DNA of 7,888 bases from Candidatus Peregrinibacteria bacterium (GTDB taxonomy: Bacteria > Patescibacteriota > Gracilibacteria > UBA1369 > LOWO2-01-FULL-3): the NCBI GenBank assembly GCA_018664365.1, contig JABJOK010000036.1:1-7888 (forward strand), read 5' to 3'. Under the pieces are notes generated by a model. That model ran no database searches. It worked only from the letters and a program-made list of their open reading frames with translations, and was not told the DNA's origin. Position numbers and translations under genes: made by a program. Below, piece by piece: positions 1 to 6,460 of the stretch (position 1 is its first letter; each line of letters opens with the position of its first letter).

Positions 1-49
1 TAAAGTTTCTCTAAAATTTCAGTATCATCGCTCTGCAATAAAAAAACAC

Positions 50-685
50 ATGTTCACAGGAATCATACAAGAAACAGGAATAGTAGAATCGATTGAAAAA
101 TCGGGAAAAACAGCCAGCTTTATAATATCGGCAAAGAAAATTCTAAAAGATAAAAAAATCGGTGATTCTATTGCTGTAAACGGAGCATGTATGACTATAA
201 CGGCGATAGAAGCTGAATCCTTTTCATTTGATGCGATACAGGAATCTCTCGAAAAGACAAACCTCAAGAATTTAGAGAAAAAATCAAAGGTAAATTTAGA
301 AGGAGCCCTAACATTGAAACAAGCAATAGATGGACATTTAGTTCAGGGACATGTAGACGAGACAGGAACAGTTGTAGAACTGAATCACAAGGAAGACAGA
401 TCTCAACTTAGAATCAAATACCCTTCTCAAATAACAAAATATTTAGCCTTTAAAGGCTCAATAACAATAAACGGAGTAAGCTTAACAATATCAGATCTAA
501 AGGAAGAATATCTTGCAGTAGACCTAATCCCCCACACTCTAAAAGAAACAAACTTAGGAGGCTTAAAAAAAGGTGACCTAGTAAACCTAGAAGCAGACAT
601 GATCGCCAGATACCTTGAAAGCATCCTCAATGAGAAGAACAATGAAGCAAAATATGACTATTTAAAAGACCGAAACCTCTTATAA
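50..685 (+). CDS. ribE: Riboflavin synthase, alpha subunit
   Basis: Cytosolic enzyme that dismutates two 6,7-dimethyl-8-ribityllumazine molecules into riboflavin and the pyrimidinedione recycled by RibH. The 211 aa length is normal. The start is set by the family's usual N-terminus MFTGII at residues 1-6. Two lumazine-binding barrels are visible: barrel 1 (about 1-87) with GDSIAVNGACMT at 38-49, including S40 and C47 (E. coli S41/C48), then VNLE at 81-84; barrel 2 (about 95-190) with GHLVQGHVD at 95-103, KGSITINGVSLT at 135-146, IPHTL at 160-164 and VNLEAD at 178-183. Small departures from the usual motifs are NGACMT (usually NGVCLT) and VNLEGAL (usually VNLERAL). No Shine-Dalgarno sequence precedes the ATG. 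A weak TATCAT lies at 23-28 without a recognisable -35. It overlaps ribH by 1 nt, so co-translation is likely. The gene is also named ribC or ribB in some species. Confidence 0.95.
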   Translation: MFTGIIQETGIVESIEKSGKTASFIISAKKILKDKKIGDSIAVNGACMTITAIEAESFSFDAIQESLEKTNLKNLEKKSKVNLEGALTLKQAIDGHLVQGHVDETGTVVELNHKEDRSQLRIKYPSQITKYLAFKGSITINGVSLTISDLKEEYLAVDLIPHTLKETNLGGLKKGDLVNLEADMIARYLESILNEKNNEAKYDYLKDRNLL

Positions 686-1140
686 TGGAACTAGATACAA
701 AAAACATAAAAATAGATGGATCATCAGTAAAAGTAGGAATAATAGTCCCTTACTTCAACGAATCAATCGGACTAGAACTCCTTAAAAACTGCAAGGACGA
801 GCTTTTAGAGCAAAACGTAGCCGAAGAAAACATATCAATCACAAGAGTAGCCGGAGCATTGGAAACTCCCTTTGCAGCAAGCAAAATAATTCAAACGGAG
901 CAGCCAGACGCAGTAATTACACTAGGTGCAATAATAAAAGGGGAAACAAGCCACTATGACCTAGTAACAGAAAAAACATACGACGGATTAATGGCAGTTC
1001 AGCTAAACACTGGGATACCAATTATTTTTGGAATACTCACCTGCGAAAACGAGAAACAGGCAAAAGAAAGATCAAGTAAAAAAGGACTAAACAAGGGGAA
1101 ACAAGCTGCACAAGCCGCTCTTATACAGGCAACCCTCTAA
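685..1140 (+). CDS. ribH: 6,7-dimethyl-8-ribityllumazine synthase (beta subunit)
   Basis: Condenses 5-amino-6-ribitylamino-uracil with 3,4-dihydroxy-2-butanone 4-phosphate to give lumazine, the substrate of RibE. Family members assemble as pentamers or 60-subunit capsids. At 151 aa it is full length. Visible features are PYFNE at 22-26 (usual aromatic-Asn substrate contact), LGAIIKGETSHYDLV at 80-94 with the phosphate-binding GET (86-88) and catalytic H90, FGILT at 115-119, R129 in KERS (equivalent of the conserved phosphate/catalytic Arg) and NKGKQAA at 136-142. The substrate loop reads VAGALETP (55-62), whereas the family normally has VPGAFE(I/L)P; the Pro-to-Ala and Phe-to-Leu changes are unusual but the Glu is kept. 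The ATG shares its A with the ribE stop (TAATG). There is no Shine-Dalgarno, so initiation probably depends on translation of ribE. Confidence 0.95.
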   Translation: MELDTKNIKIDGSSVKVGIIVPYFNESIGLELLKNCKDELLEQNVAEENISITRVAGALETPFAASKIIQTEQPDAVITLGAIIKGETSHYDLVTEKTYDGLMAVQLNTGIPIIFGILTCENEKQAKERSSKKGLNKGKQAAQAALIQATL

Positions 1141-1149
1141 CCCTAAAAT

Positions 1150-2340
1150 ATGGAAATACGAACACTTCACGACCTTAAAGAAATTGAAGGCAAACGCATT
1201 TTAGTAAGAGTAGATTTTAATGTACCCCTCAAGGAAGATGGAACAGTTCAAGACGACACAAGAATTGAAGCAGCACTTCCCACAATTAAGCATCTAATTG
1301 AAAAAAAAGCTAAAATAATTTTGCTGAGCCATCTAGGACGACCAGGTGGTGAAATAAAAGAAGAGCTAAGATTAACAAAAGTCGCTGAACACCTTTCAAA
1401 CCTAATACAACAGCCGGTAAATAAACTTGATGAAGTGATCGGAAATAATGTAGAAGAAGCGATTAAAGAAATGAAAAATGGAGAAATAGTAATGCTAGAG
1501 AACACACGCTTTCACGCAGAAGAAAAAAAATGTGAAGAAGAGTTTACTAAAAAATTAGCCTCTCTGGGAGACATATATGTGAACGATGCATTTGGAGCAG
1601 CTCACAGGAAGCACGCCTCCACAGCGGGAATAGCAGACCACATAGAAGCATATGCTGGATTCCTTATGGAGAAAGAAATCAAAGCACTATCCCCTATACT
1701 AAACGAGGAACCAAAACGCCCACTAACAATGATTTTTGGAGGAGCCAAAATTGATACAAAAATAGGAGTTATTAAAAACTTCCTAGATAAAGCTGATTAT
1801 TTTCTGATAGGAGGAGCACTAGCAAATACATTCCTAAGTGCAGCAGGATTCAACGTAGCAAAATCACTATATGAAGAAGAAAAAACAGACATTGCCAGAG
1901 AAATTATGCTAGAAGCTGAAAAAGAAAATCACCAATTCCTGATACCCGAAGATGTAATAGCAGCCAGTGAAATCGCCGAAGATGCTGAAACAATTGACAT
2001 ACCTGCACGCGACGTTATAGGAGACATGAAAATCCTTGATATTGGCAAACTCACAACAGAAAAGTATAAAGAAATAATAAGAAAATCTGGAACAATAATC
2101 TGGAATGGACCAGTAGGTCTAACAGAATTCACACCGTTTCAAAATGGCTCAAGGGCAATTGCAGAAGAAATAGCAGATAACGACTGCGTCTCAATCCTAG
2201 GAGGAGGAGACACTATAGACTGCATAAACAGATTCAATATCAATGAAGAAAAATACACCCATGTCTCAACAGGTGGTGGTGCAAGTCTTGAATTCTTAGC
2301 AGGTGAAGGCCTTCCAGGAATTGAATGTCTTAAAAAATAA
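1150..2340 (+). CDS. pgk: Phosphoglycerate kinase
   Basis: Transfers the acyl phosphate of 1,3-bisphosphoglycerate to ADP, giving 3-phosphoglycerate and ATP, in the cytosol. The 396 aa length is typical. The N-terminal substrate domain shows RVDFNVP (20-26; D22, N24), R38 in DDTRI, HLGRP (61-65), ENTRF (117-121; R120) and DAFGAAHRKHAS (146-157; R153). The C-terminal nucleotide domain shows FGGAK (196-200; K200) with K204 after it, GGALANTFL (221-229), WNGPVG (318-323), GGGDT (351-355) and STGGGASLEFLAGEGLPG (373-390). GGGDT in place of the more common GGGDS, and DIGK (297-300) instead of DIGP, are mild variations. It begins 9 nt after ribH with no Shine-Dalgarno and looks co-transcribed with the riboflavin genes. 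Its TAA abuts the stop codon of the convergent ridA gene. Confidence 0.97.
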   Translation: MEIRTLHDLKEIEGKRILVRVDFNVPLKEDGTVQDDTRIEAALPTIKHLIEKKAKIILLSHLGRPGGEIKEELRLTKVAEHLSNLIQQPVNKLDEVIGNNVEEAIKEMKNGEIVMLENTRFHAEEKKCEEEFTKKLASLGDIYVNDAFGAAHRKHASTAGIADHIEAYAGFLMEKEIKALSPILNEEPKRPLTMIFGGAKIDTKIGVIKNFLDKADYFLIGGALANTFLSAAGFNVAKSLYEEEKTDIAREIMLEAEKENHQFLIPEDVIAASEIAEDAETIDIPARDVIGDMKILDIGKLTTEKYKEIIRKSGTIIWNGPVGLTEFTPFQNGSRAIAEEIADNDCVSILGGGDTIDCINRFNINEEKYTHVSTGGGASLEFLAGEGLPGIECLKK

Positions 2341-2715
2341 TTAAAGCTCAGCTATACAGTCAATCTCAACCTTAACGTTTTTAGGCAAGGTCGCTACTTC
2401 AACAGTTGCACGAGCCGGCTTAATTTCATTATCAAAATATTTGGAATAAACCTCGTTCACTTCAGTAAAATCACTCATCGAATCCAAATAAATAGTTGTT
2501 TTAACAGCTTTATTCATATCGCTTCCAGCAGCAGACAAGACAGCACTTAAATTAGTTAAAACTTGATTAGCTTGTTCAACAACACCTCCTTCAACCATTT
2601 GTCCATCAGATTTTAGGGGAATTTGACCACTACAAAAAACAAAACCACCGCTTTTAATAGCCTGAGAATATGGTCCAATAGCCTGAGGGGCATCATCAGT
2701 TTTTACAACTTCCAT
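2341..2715 (-). CDS. ridA: RidA/YjgF family 2-iminobutanoate/2-iminopropanoate deaminase
   Basis: RidA enzymes hydrolyse reactive enamine/imine intermediates released by PLP enzymes, such as threonine dehydratase, protecting other PLP enzymes from damage. They act in the cytosol as trimers. The 124 aa length is right. Characteristic features are AIGPYSQA (12-19; Y16), SGQIPL (29-34), NLSAVLSAAG (55-64), DFTEVNEVYSKYF (82-94), KPARATVEVATLP (99-111) and VEIDCIAEL (116-124). R102 and E117 match E. coli RidA R105 and E120, which bind the substrate carboxylate and activate water, so an active deaminase rather than a degenerate Rid paralogue is expected. Its start lies 5 nt after the PAP2 stop with no Shine-Dalgarno, suggesting it is the last gene of the ATPase-PAP2-ridA transcript. 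No PLP enzyme is encoded nearby, so the substrate source is unknown. Confidence 0.95.
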   Translation of the reverse strand: MEVVKTDDAPQAIGPYSQAIKSGGFVFCSGQIPLKSDGQMVEGGVVEQANQVLTNLSAVLSAAGSDMNKAVKTTIYLDSMSDFTEVNEVYSKYFDNEIKPARATVEVATLPKNVKVEIDCIAEL

Positions 2716-2720
2716 GGTAT

Positions 2721-3446
2721 TTATTTATGAATAATTTTATTTTTAATCTTCTCTACTTTTTGCTGTAAAGATTTCCAACCATGACTCTTGATCCGCTTTC
2801 TAAACCTAATGTTCAGCCTATTGAAAATATTGTCACTCAAAACATAAACTCCATGCGCAATAAACGGTGCTGCAAAAACATCAATAGAATAGTGAACATG
2901 CATTAACAAAACAGTAGACCCCAGAATCACAGATGCGACCAACATGAACCACCTAAAAACAGTATTCTTGAAAATAAGAAAAGCCAAAAAAGGAACAGCT
3001 GTATGACCAGAAAAGAAAAGGTCATTTCGAAATGCAAGATCCTTAAGGGGATTGTTCAAAACAATATGCTCAAAATGGAATCCATCAGGAGGGCCAATGT
3101 CAGTCAAAAGGTTAAAACAAGCCCTTACTAACATCAAGATCCCAAAAGTCTTTAGAACGAAAGGAGCCTTTTCAGGAGAAATAAATAAAGGATAAAGAAC
3201 AATCAAAAAGATCACCAAATAAAACCCCCATATAAACAAAAAATCCAAATTTAAAACCGGCAAAAGGTTAAGAAGAGAATCCCCTACAGCAGGTAAATCA
3301 AAACTGTCCTTAAATGTTCCTACGATGTCAGTAACAAATATTGAAGAAAGAAACACCAAGATCCCAACAAGTAAAGACACAGAGTAAGCCTTGTCTCCTA
3401 AAAGAACCTTCCAATGATGAACTAGCTTCCTAAAGTGCAATTTCAT
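2721..3446 (-). CDS. PAP2-family membrane protein, sphingomyelin-synthase-like (PAP2_C type)
   Basis: An integral membrane protein of 241 aa with about six hydrophobic helices (near 22-42, 67-89, 97-117, 143-159, 163-182 and 186-204) and a basic C-terminal tail (210-241). The catalytic motifs of the lipid phosphatase/phosphotransferase superfamily are present: FFSGHT (144-149; H148) and HVHYSID (183-189; H185, D189), i.e. the H...HxxxD triad. Their wording, and R108 followed by LT and paired prolines at 113-120, resemble the D2, D3 and D4 motifs of sphingomyelin synthases rather than standard PAP2 or undecaprenyl-pyrophosphate phosphatases. By family, the reaction is head-group transfer or dephosphorylation of a lipid at the membrane; the substrate cannot be read from sequence. 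It sits 11 nt after the VirD4-like ATPase gene and 5 nt before ridA, in the same direction. Confidence 0.85.
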   Translation of the reverse strand: MKLHFRKLVHHWKVLLGDKAYSVSLLVGILVFLSSIFVTDIVGTFKDSFDLPAVGDSLLNLLPVLNLDFLFIWGFYLVIFLIVLYPLFISPEKAPFVLKTFGILMLVRACFNLLTDIGPPDGFHFEHIVLNNPLKDLAFRNDLFFSGHTAVPFLAFLIFKNTVFRWFMLVASVILGSTVLLMHVHYSIDVFAAPFIAHGVYVLSDNIFNRLNIRFRKRIKSHGWKSLQQKVEKIKNKIIHK

Positions 3447-3457
3447 AAATAAAAAAA

Positions 3458-6007
3458 TTATTGCTTGTTCCCCTCATCATCATCATCCTTCTTCCTAAGA
3501 CTCCACCTCTTAATCTTATCATTGATATCAGTAACCTTTCGGCTATATCTCTCTCTAGAAACCTTTCTAACACGTTCAATACGATCTGGATCTATATTTA
3601 ACTCAGGAGGTGGCAACGTAGCTAAAGAGAATGTCTTAGAGGGCATACCATCAATAAGAAGTCTCATATATGCATGGAACTTACTCAGGGACACTAAGTC
3701 AGGAGGAAGAACCTCTTCACCGTATTGCTGAGAAACATATTCAGCATCATCAAAACCAACCTGGAAAGAAAAGAGTGTACCCACATTACCAAATACAGCA
3801 TCACGAACCTCATCTGGCATCTGAGCAATATACTGATTTGCCATCGTGAGATTCAACTTATACTTTCGTGCCTCAGAAAGAATCGTCGCGAAGGCATCAG
3901 TAGCAAAATTTTGGAACTCATCCACGTATAGATAAAAGTCTCTACGATCTTTTTCAGGAATACTCGCCCTACTCATAGCATCAAGCTGGAATTTAGTAAT
4001 AAACATTGATCCTAGCAAAGCAGAATTATCCTCTCCGATTTTTCCCTTTGAAAGATTAATAATAACAATCTTCCCATGATCCATAGCAAATCTTAGATCA
4101 ATCGTACTCTTCGGCTGACCTACAATATTTCTTATAGTAGAGCTAGACAAAAATTGTCCGACCTTATTTTGAATAGGAGAAATAGCTTCAACTCGCAATT
4201 TATCTTGCATCTTTTCAAACTCATCAAACCAAAAACTTCTAACCACAGGGTCCTGAATCTTTTTCATAACCTGTCTACGATAATCTTGATCAGCTAACAT
4301 ACGAGGAATTCCTAACATTGTAGTTCCAGGGTATTCCAACAAGGCAAGAATCGTATTTCGAAGTATATGTTCCAAACGTGGCCCCCAACTCTCTGCATAG
4401 ATCTTCTTGAAAATCCCAACCAATCCACTACAAACAATTGAACCCAGAGCCGGATCAACATTTTCCAACATATTAAAAGCTACCGCATACTCAGTATCAG
4501 ATGGATCAATCAAAATCACATCATTGGTTCTATTAGCAGGTATAAAATTCAAAACCGCATCAGCAAGATCTCCATGTGGATCAATAACTCCAACCCCTCG
4601 ACCCGCCATGATATCGGAATAAACCATATTTTCGAGAAGGGTGGATTTACCCATACCCGTCTTTCCTATTACGTAAACATGTCTACGTCGATCCAAAGGT
4701 TTTACACCAAAAACTTGCTTAGCACCTCTATAATTAGTTTTACCTAAAACTGTAATAGGCTCATCAGGATTTTCTAAATCTGTTGGTAAATCAACAGGTG
4801 GCTCCAACTTACGACTTTGAACCCAAAAAATAGTCGGAGTCTTAACTAGTAAATTAGGCATATGATAAACAGTTGCAAGCTCCTCGTTATTCATAACCAT
4901 TGGGTATCGAATAAGACGATGTCTGTAAGCATCTAAAGCCTGTTTTCCTGTATAAACTTCTCCATGCTTAAAACTATTTAAATGAGGATAATTGAACTGT
5001 TTAAAAGCCCCAACAATTTCTTTCAACTTCACCGTAGCCTTTTTGTGATCCTTTGTTTTAGGAACGTGAGTAATACGAATATTTACCTCAAAAAGTGGCC
5101 TAACCACTTTATCAATAGCCGCATCCATATCACTCTCTCTCTCATGTGATTTATTAGTAAGCTCTTCAACATCATCATGAGAAGAAATGCTCCCTCCCAT
5201 ACCCGAAACCCCTCTTCCAGAATCAATTCCGGCCGTAACCATCAATCCCTGAATCCAGAAAAAGAAATAAACAGGAAAGAAAACAACCTTTGGCCAAACT
5301 TTTCTAGTACAAAAAGCCCCAGCATAAGCATTTGCTAACCTTTCAACATTACCAAAAACACCTTTTTTCAAAATCTTTACGCACTTAGTGAAAATTATTC
5401 TCCACTTATCAGGCAAAGGCATTGCAACAATTTGAATCCACGCCTGGTCCTCAGGGTTCTCAAACTTAACTAGAGAAGCAGTTATTCCCGCCATGGTATC
5501 AATGGTCACTCGCGCAAGCCTATCTTCAAACTGAGGATATCTTTTAATTGGAAAAACATCAGGATCAGTGAATTTTATTTCAGTAGAGACAGCATTTTCA
5601 TCATATTTATTTCCATATGCATAATCAGGGCAGTCCTCAATCTCCACATCAGGATATTGTGCATAAATTTGACCTTCCACCAAATTGCGAAGATGCTCAG
5701 GAAAAGCTACATAAAACTTGATTTGACGATTAGTACTCGCAATCTCAAAACTAACCTGCTCACTAGAGTACCCCATCAAACGTTGGAACAAACTAAACTT
5801 AGTATCAATACCGTGCAAGGTAGCAAAAATCTGCTCAGCCACAATTGGTCCAGACTCACTCTCCTTAGGGACTCTCACCTGCAGAACAGTATATTGAACC
5901 CTGTAAGCCCTTCTAACACGATTAAATCCAGAAACAACAACATATATCAAACTCATGCCCAGAAGGACTCCCATCGAACTTATTAGAATAAGGAACACAT
6001 CACTCAT
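3458..6007 (-). CDS. Membrane-anchored VirD4/TraD-like ATPase (type IV coupling protein superfamily)
   Basis: A protein of 849 aa with an N-terminal transmembrane helix (about 4-26) followed by a basic stretch, RVRRAYR (30-36). Residues 40-430 form a long region that I cannot assign, containing a second strongly hydrophobic segment (241-258) and a Gly/Ser-rich stretch (262-276). The ATPase domain spans about 430-800: Walker A GKTGMGKST (448-456), IDPHGD (475-480), Walker B FYLYVDEFQNF (691-701; D696, E697) and a polar TMANQY motif (721-726). The VDEF signature and the IDPHGD following Walker A are typical of VirD4/TraD/TraG and HerA-like hexameric DNA-pumping ATPases. The tail is basic and ends in an Asp run (841-844). 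No relaxase, VirB4 or pilus gene is in the window, so a conjugative role is not supported; DNA or protein translocation across the envelope is the family-level inference. A promoter precedes it in ruvX. Confidence 0.85.
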   Translation of the reverse strand: MSDVFLILISSMGVLLGMSLIYVVVSGFNRVRRAYRVQYTVLQVRVPKESESGPIVAEQIFATLHGIDTKFSLFQRLMGYSSEQVSFEIASTNRQIKFYVAFPEHLRNLVEGQIYAQYPDVEIEDCPDYAYGNKYDENAVSTEIKFTDPDVFPIKRYPQFEDRLARVTIDTMAGITASLVKFENPEDQAWIQIVAMPLPDKWRIIFTKCVKILKKGVFGNVERLANAYAGAFCTRKVWPKVVFFPVYFFFWIQGLMVTAGIDSGRGVSGMGGSISSHDDVEELTNKSHERESDMDAAIDKVVRPLFEVNIRITHVPKTKDHKKATVKLKEIVGAFKQFNYPHLNSFKHGEVYTGKQALDAYRHRLIRYPMVMNNEELATVYHMPNLLVKTPTIFWVQSRKLEPPVDLPTDLENPDEPITVLGKTNYRGAKQVFGVKPLDRRRHVYVIGKTGMGKSTLLENMVYSDIMAGRGVGVIDPHGDLADAVLNFIPANRTNDVILIDPSDTEYAVAFNMLENVDPALGSIVCSGLVGIFKKIYAESWGPRLEHILRNTILALLEYPGTTMLGIPRMLADQDYRRQVMKKIQDPVVRSFWFDEFEKMQDKLRVEAISPIQNKVGQFLSSSTIRNIVGQPKSTIDLRFAMDHGKIVIINLSKGKIGEDNSALLGSMFITKFQLDAMSRASIPEKDRRDFYLYVDEFQNFATDAFATILSEARKYKLNLTMANQYIAQMPDEVRDAVFGNVGTLFSFQVGFDDAEYVSQQYGEEVLPPDLVSLSKFHAYMRLLIDGMPSKTFSLATLPPPELNIDPDRIERVRKVSRERYSRKVTDINDKIKRWSLRKKDDDDEGNKQ
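3474..3487. repeat. Short (CAT)4 trinucleotide tract in the ATPase gene
   Basis: Four CAT units (3475-3486) with partial flanking units. On the minus strand they encode the Asp run at residues 841-844 near the ATPase C-terminus. In-frame length variation by slippage would change only the number of acidic residues. Confidence 0.5.
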
Positions 6008-6028
6008 ACAATACTTTTACACCAAGGA

Positions 6029-6056
6029 ATTATACCTTAAGTTTTGCTTGTATCAA
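6029..6056 (-). promoter_or_regulatory. Sigma70-type promoter for the ATPase-PAP2-ridA unit
   Basis: Read on the minus strand, a -35 TTGATA (6051-6056, 5 of 6 consensus bases) and a perfect -10 TATAAT (6029-6034) are separated by 16 nt. The predicted transcription start is near 6022, leaving a leader of only about 15 nt before the ATG at 6007, without a Shine-Dalgarno motif. The -35 lies inside the last codons of ruvX. The call rests on consensus match and position only. Confidence 0.6.
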
Positions 6057-6459
6057 AAAATCTTTGCAAAATAACTTGTGCAGCATAAGCATCCCTGCCT
6101 AAAATCTTTTTATCACCCCTCCCCGTAGCCTCATTCATCAATTCATCCGCCTCAAAAGAACTAAAGCGTTCATCAAAAAGAATTACATCTAAATCAGATT
6201 CTTCACGCAATTTCTCTACAAATGATTCAACATCAGCCATAACTCTATTTTCTCTATTTTGAAATTCAACACTCAAAGGCAAGCCAACAACAATCTGAGC
6301 AATATCTAACTCATTGCAAGTTTGCACAATTTCACCAACAAGCTTATCAACTCCAGTGTTCACAATCACACCACGAGGAAAAGCTATACAAAAATCGGCC
6401 TCACCAGTGGCAAGACCGACACGTTTAGTACCAAAATCAATTCCTAGAACTTTTCCCAT
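6037..6459 (-). CDS. ruvX: RuvX/YqgF-type Holliday junction resolvase-like nuclease (pre-16S rRNA processing)
   Basis: RNase H-fold protein of 140 aa, the normal size. In E. coli YqgF acts in 5' maturation of 16S rRNA; family members have also been described as Holliday-junction resolvases. Motifs run in the expected order: LGIDFGTKRVGLA (5-17; D8), IVVGLPLS (56-63), LFDERFSSFEAD (94-105; E97) and GRDAYAAQVILQRFF (121-135; D123). D8, E97 and D123 form the expected acidic active site. The third motif reads DERFSS where DERL(S/T)T is usual. The start is supported by an SD-like AGAGGA 5 nt upstream, within the end of rplI. Only 1 nt separates the rplI stop from this ATG, which implies translational coupling with a ribosomal protein and fits a ribosome-related role. 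Confidence 0.95.
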   Translation of the reverse strand: MGKVLGIDFGTKRVGLATGEADFCIAFPRGVIVNTGVDKLVGEIVQTCNELDIAQIVVGLPLSVEFQNRENRVMADVESFVEKLREESDLDVILFDERFSSFEADELMNEATGRGDKKILGRDAYAAQVILQRFFDTSKT

Positions 6460-6460
6460 A

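Noticed and set aside
1..49. Possible FMN riboswitch or upstream ribD end before ribE
   Set aside because: Only 49 nt are present and no RFN-element consensus is visible. Stop triplets at 1-3 and 12-14 could end an upstream gene, but too little sequence exists to support one.
25..267. 80-aa open frame on the minus strand under ribE
   Set aside because: Lies wholly across the conserved first barrel of ribE; complement artefact.
2305..2314. Perfect 10-bp palindrome GAAGGCCTTC near the end of pgk
   Set aside because: It has no loop and no following U-tract, and it encodes the conserved Gly-Glu-Gly-Leu-Pro end of Pgk; not a credible terminator or operator.
3465..3731. 88-aa open frame on the plus strand, antisense to the ATPase gene
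   Set aside because: Its Ser/Leu-rich composition is what the complement of the ATPase C-terminus produces; there is no family resemblance and no start signal.
5657..5986. 109-aa open frame on the plus strand, antisense to the ATPase N-terminus
   Set aside because: Shadow frame of a well-supported gene, with no recognisable motif.
3458..6007. Conjugative or integrative element
   Set aside because: Only the coupling-protein-like ATPase is present. There is no relaxase, integrase, tRNA, att-like repeat or obvious compositional break from the neighbours.
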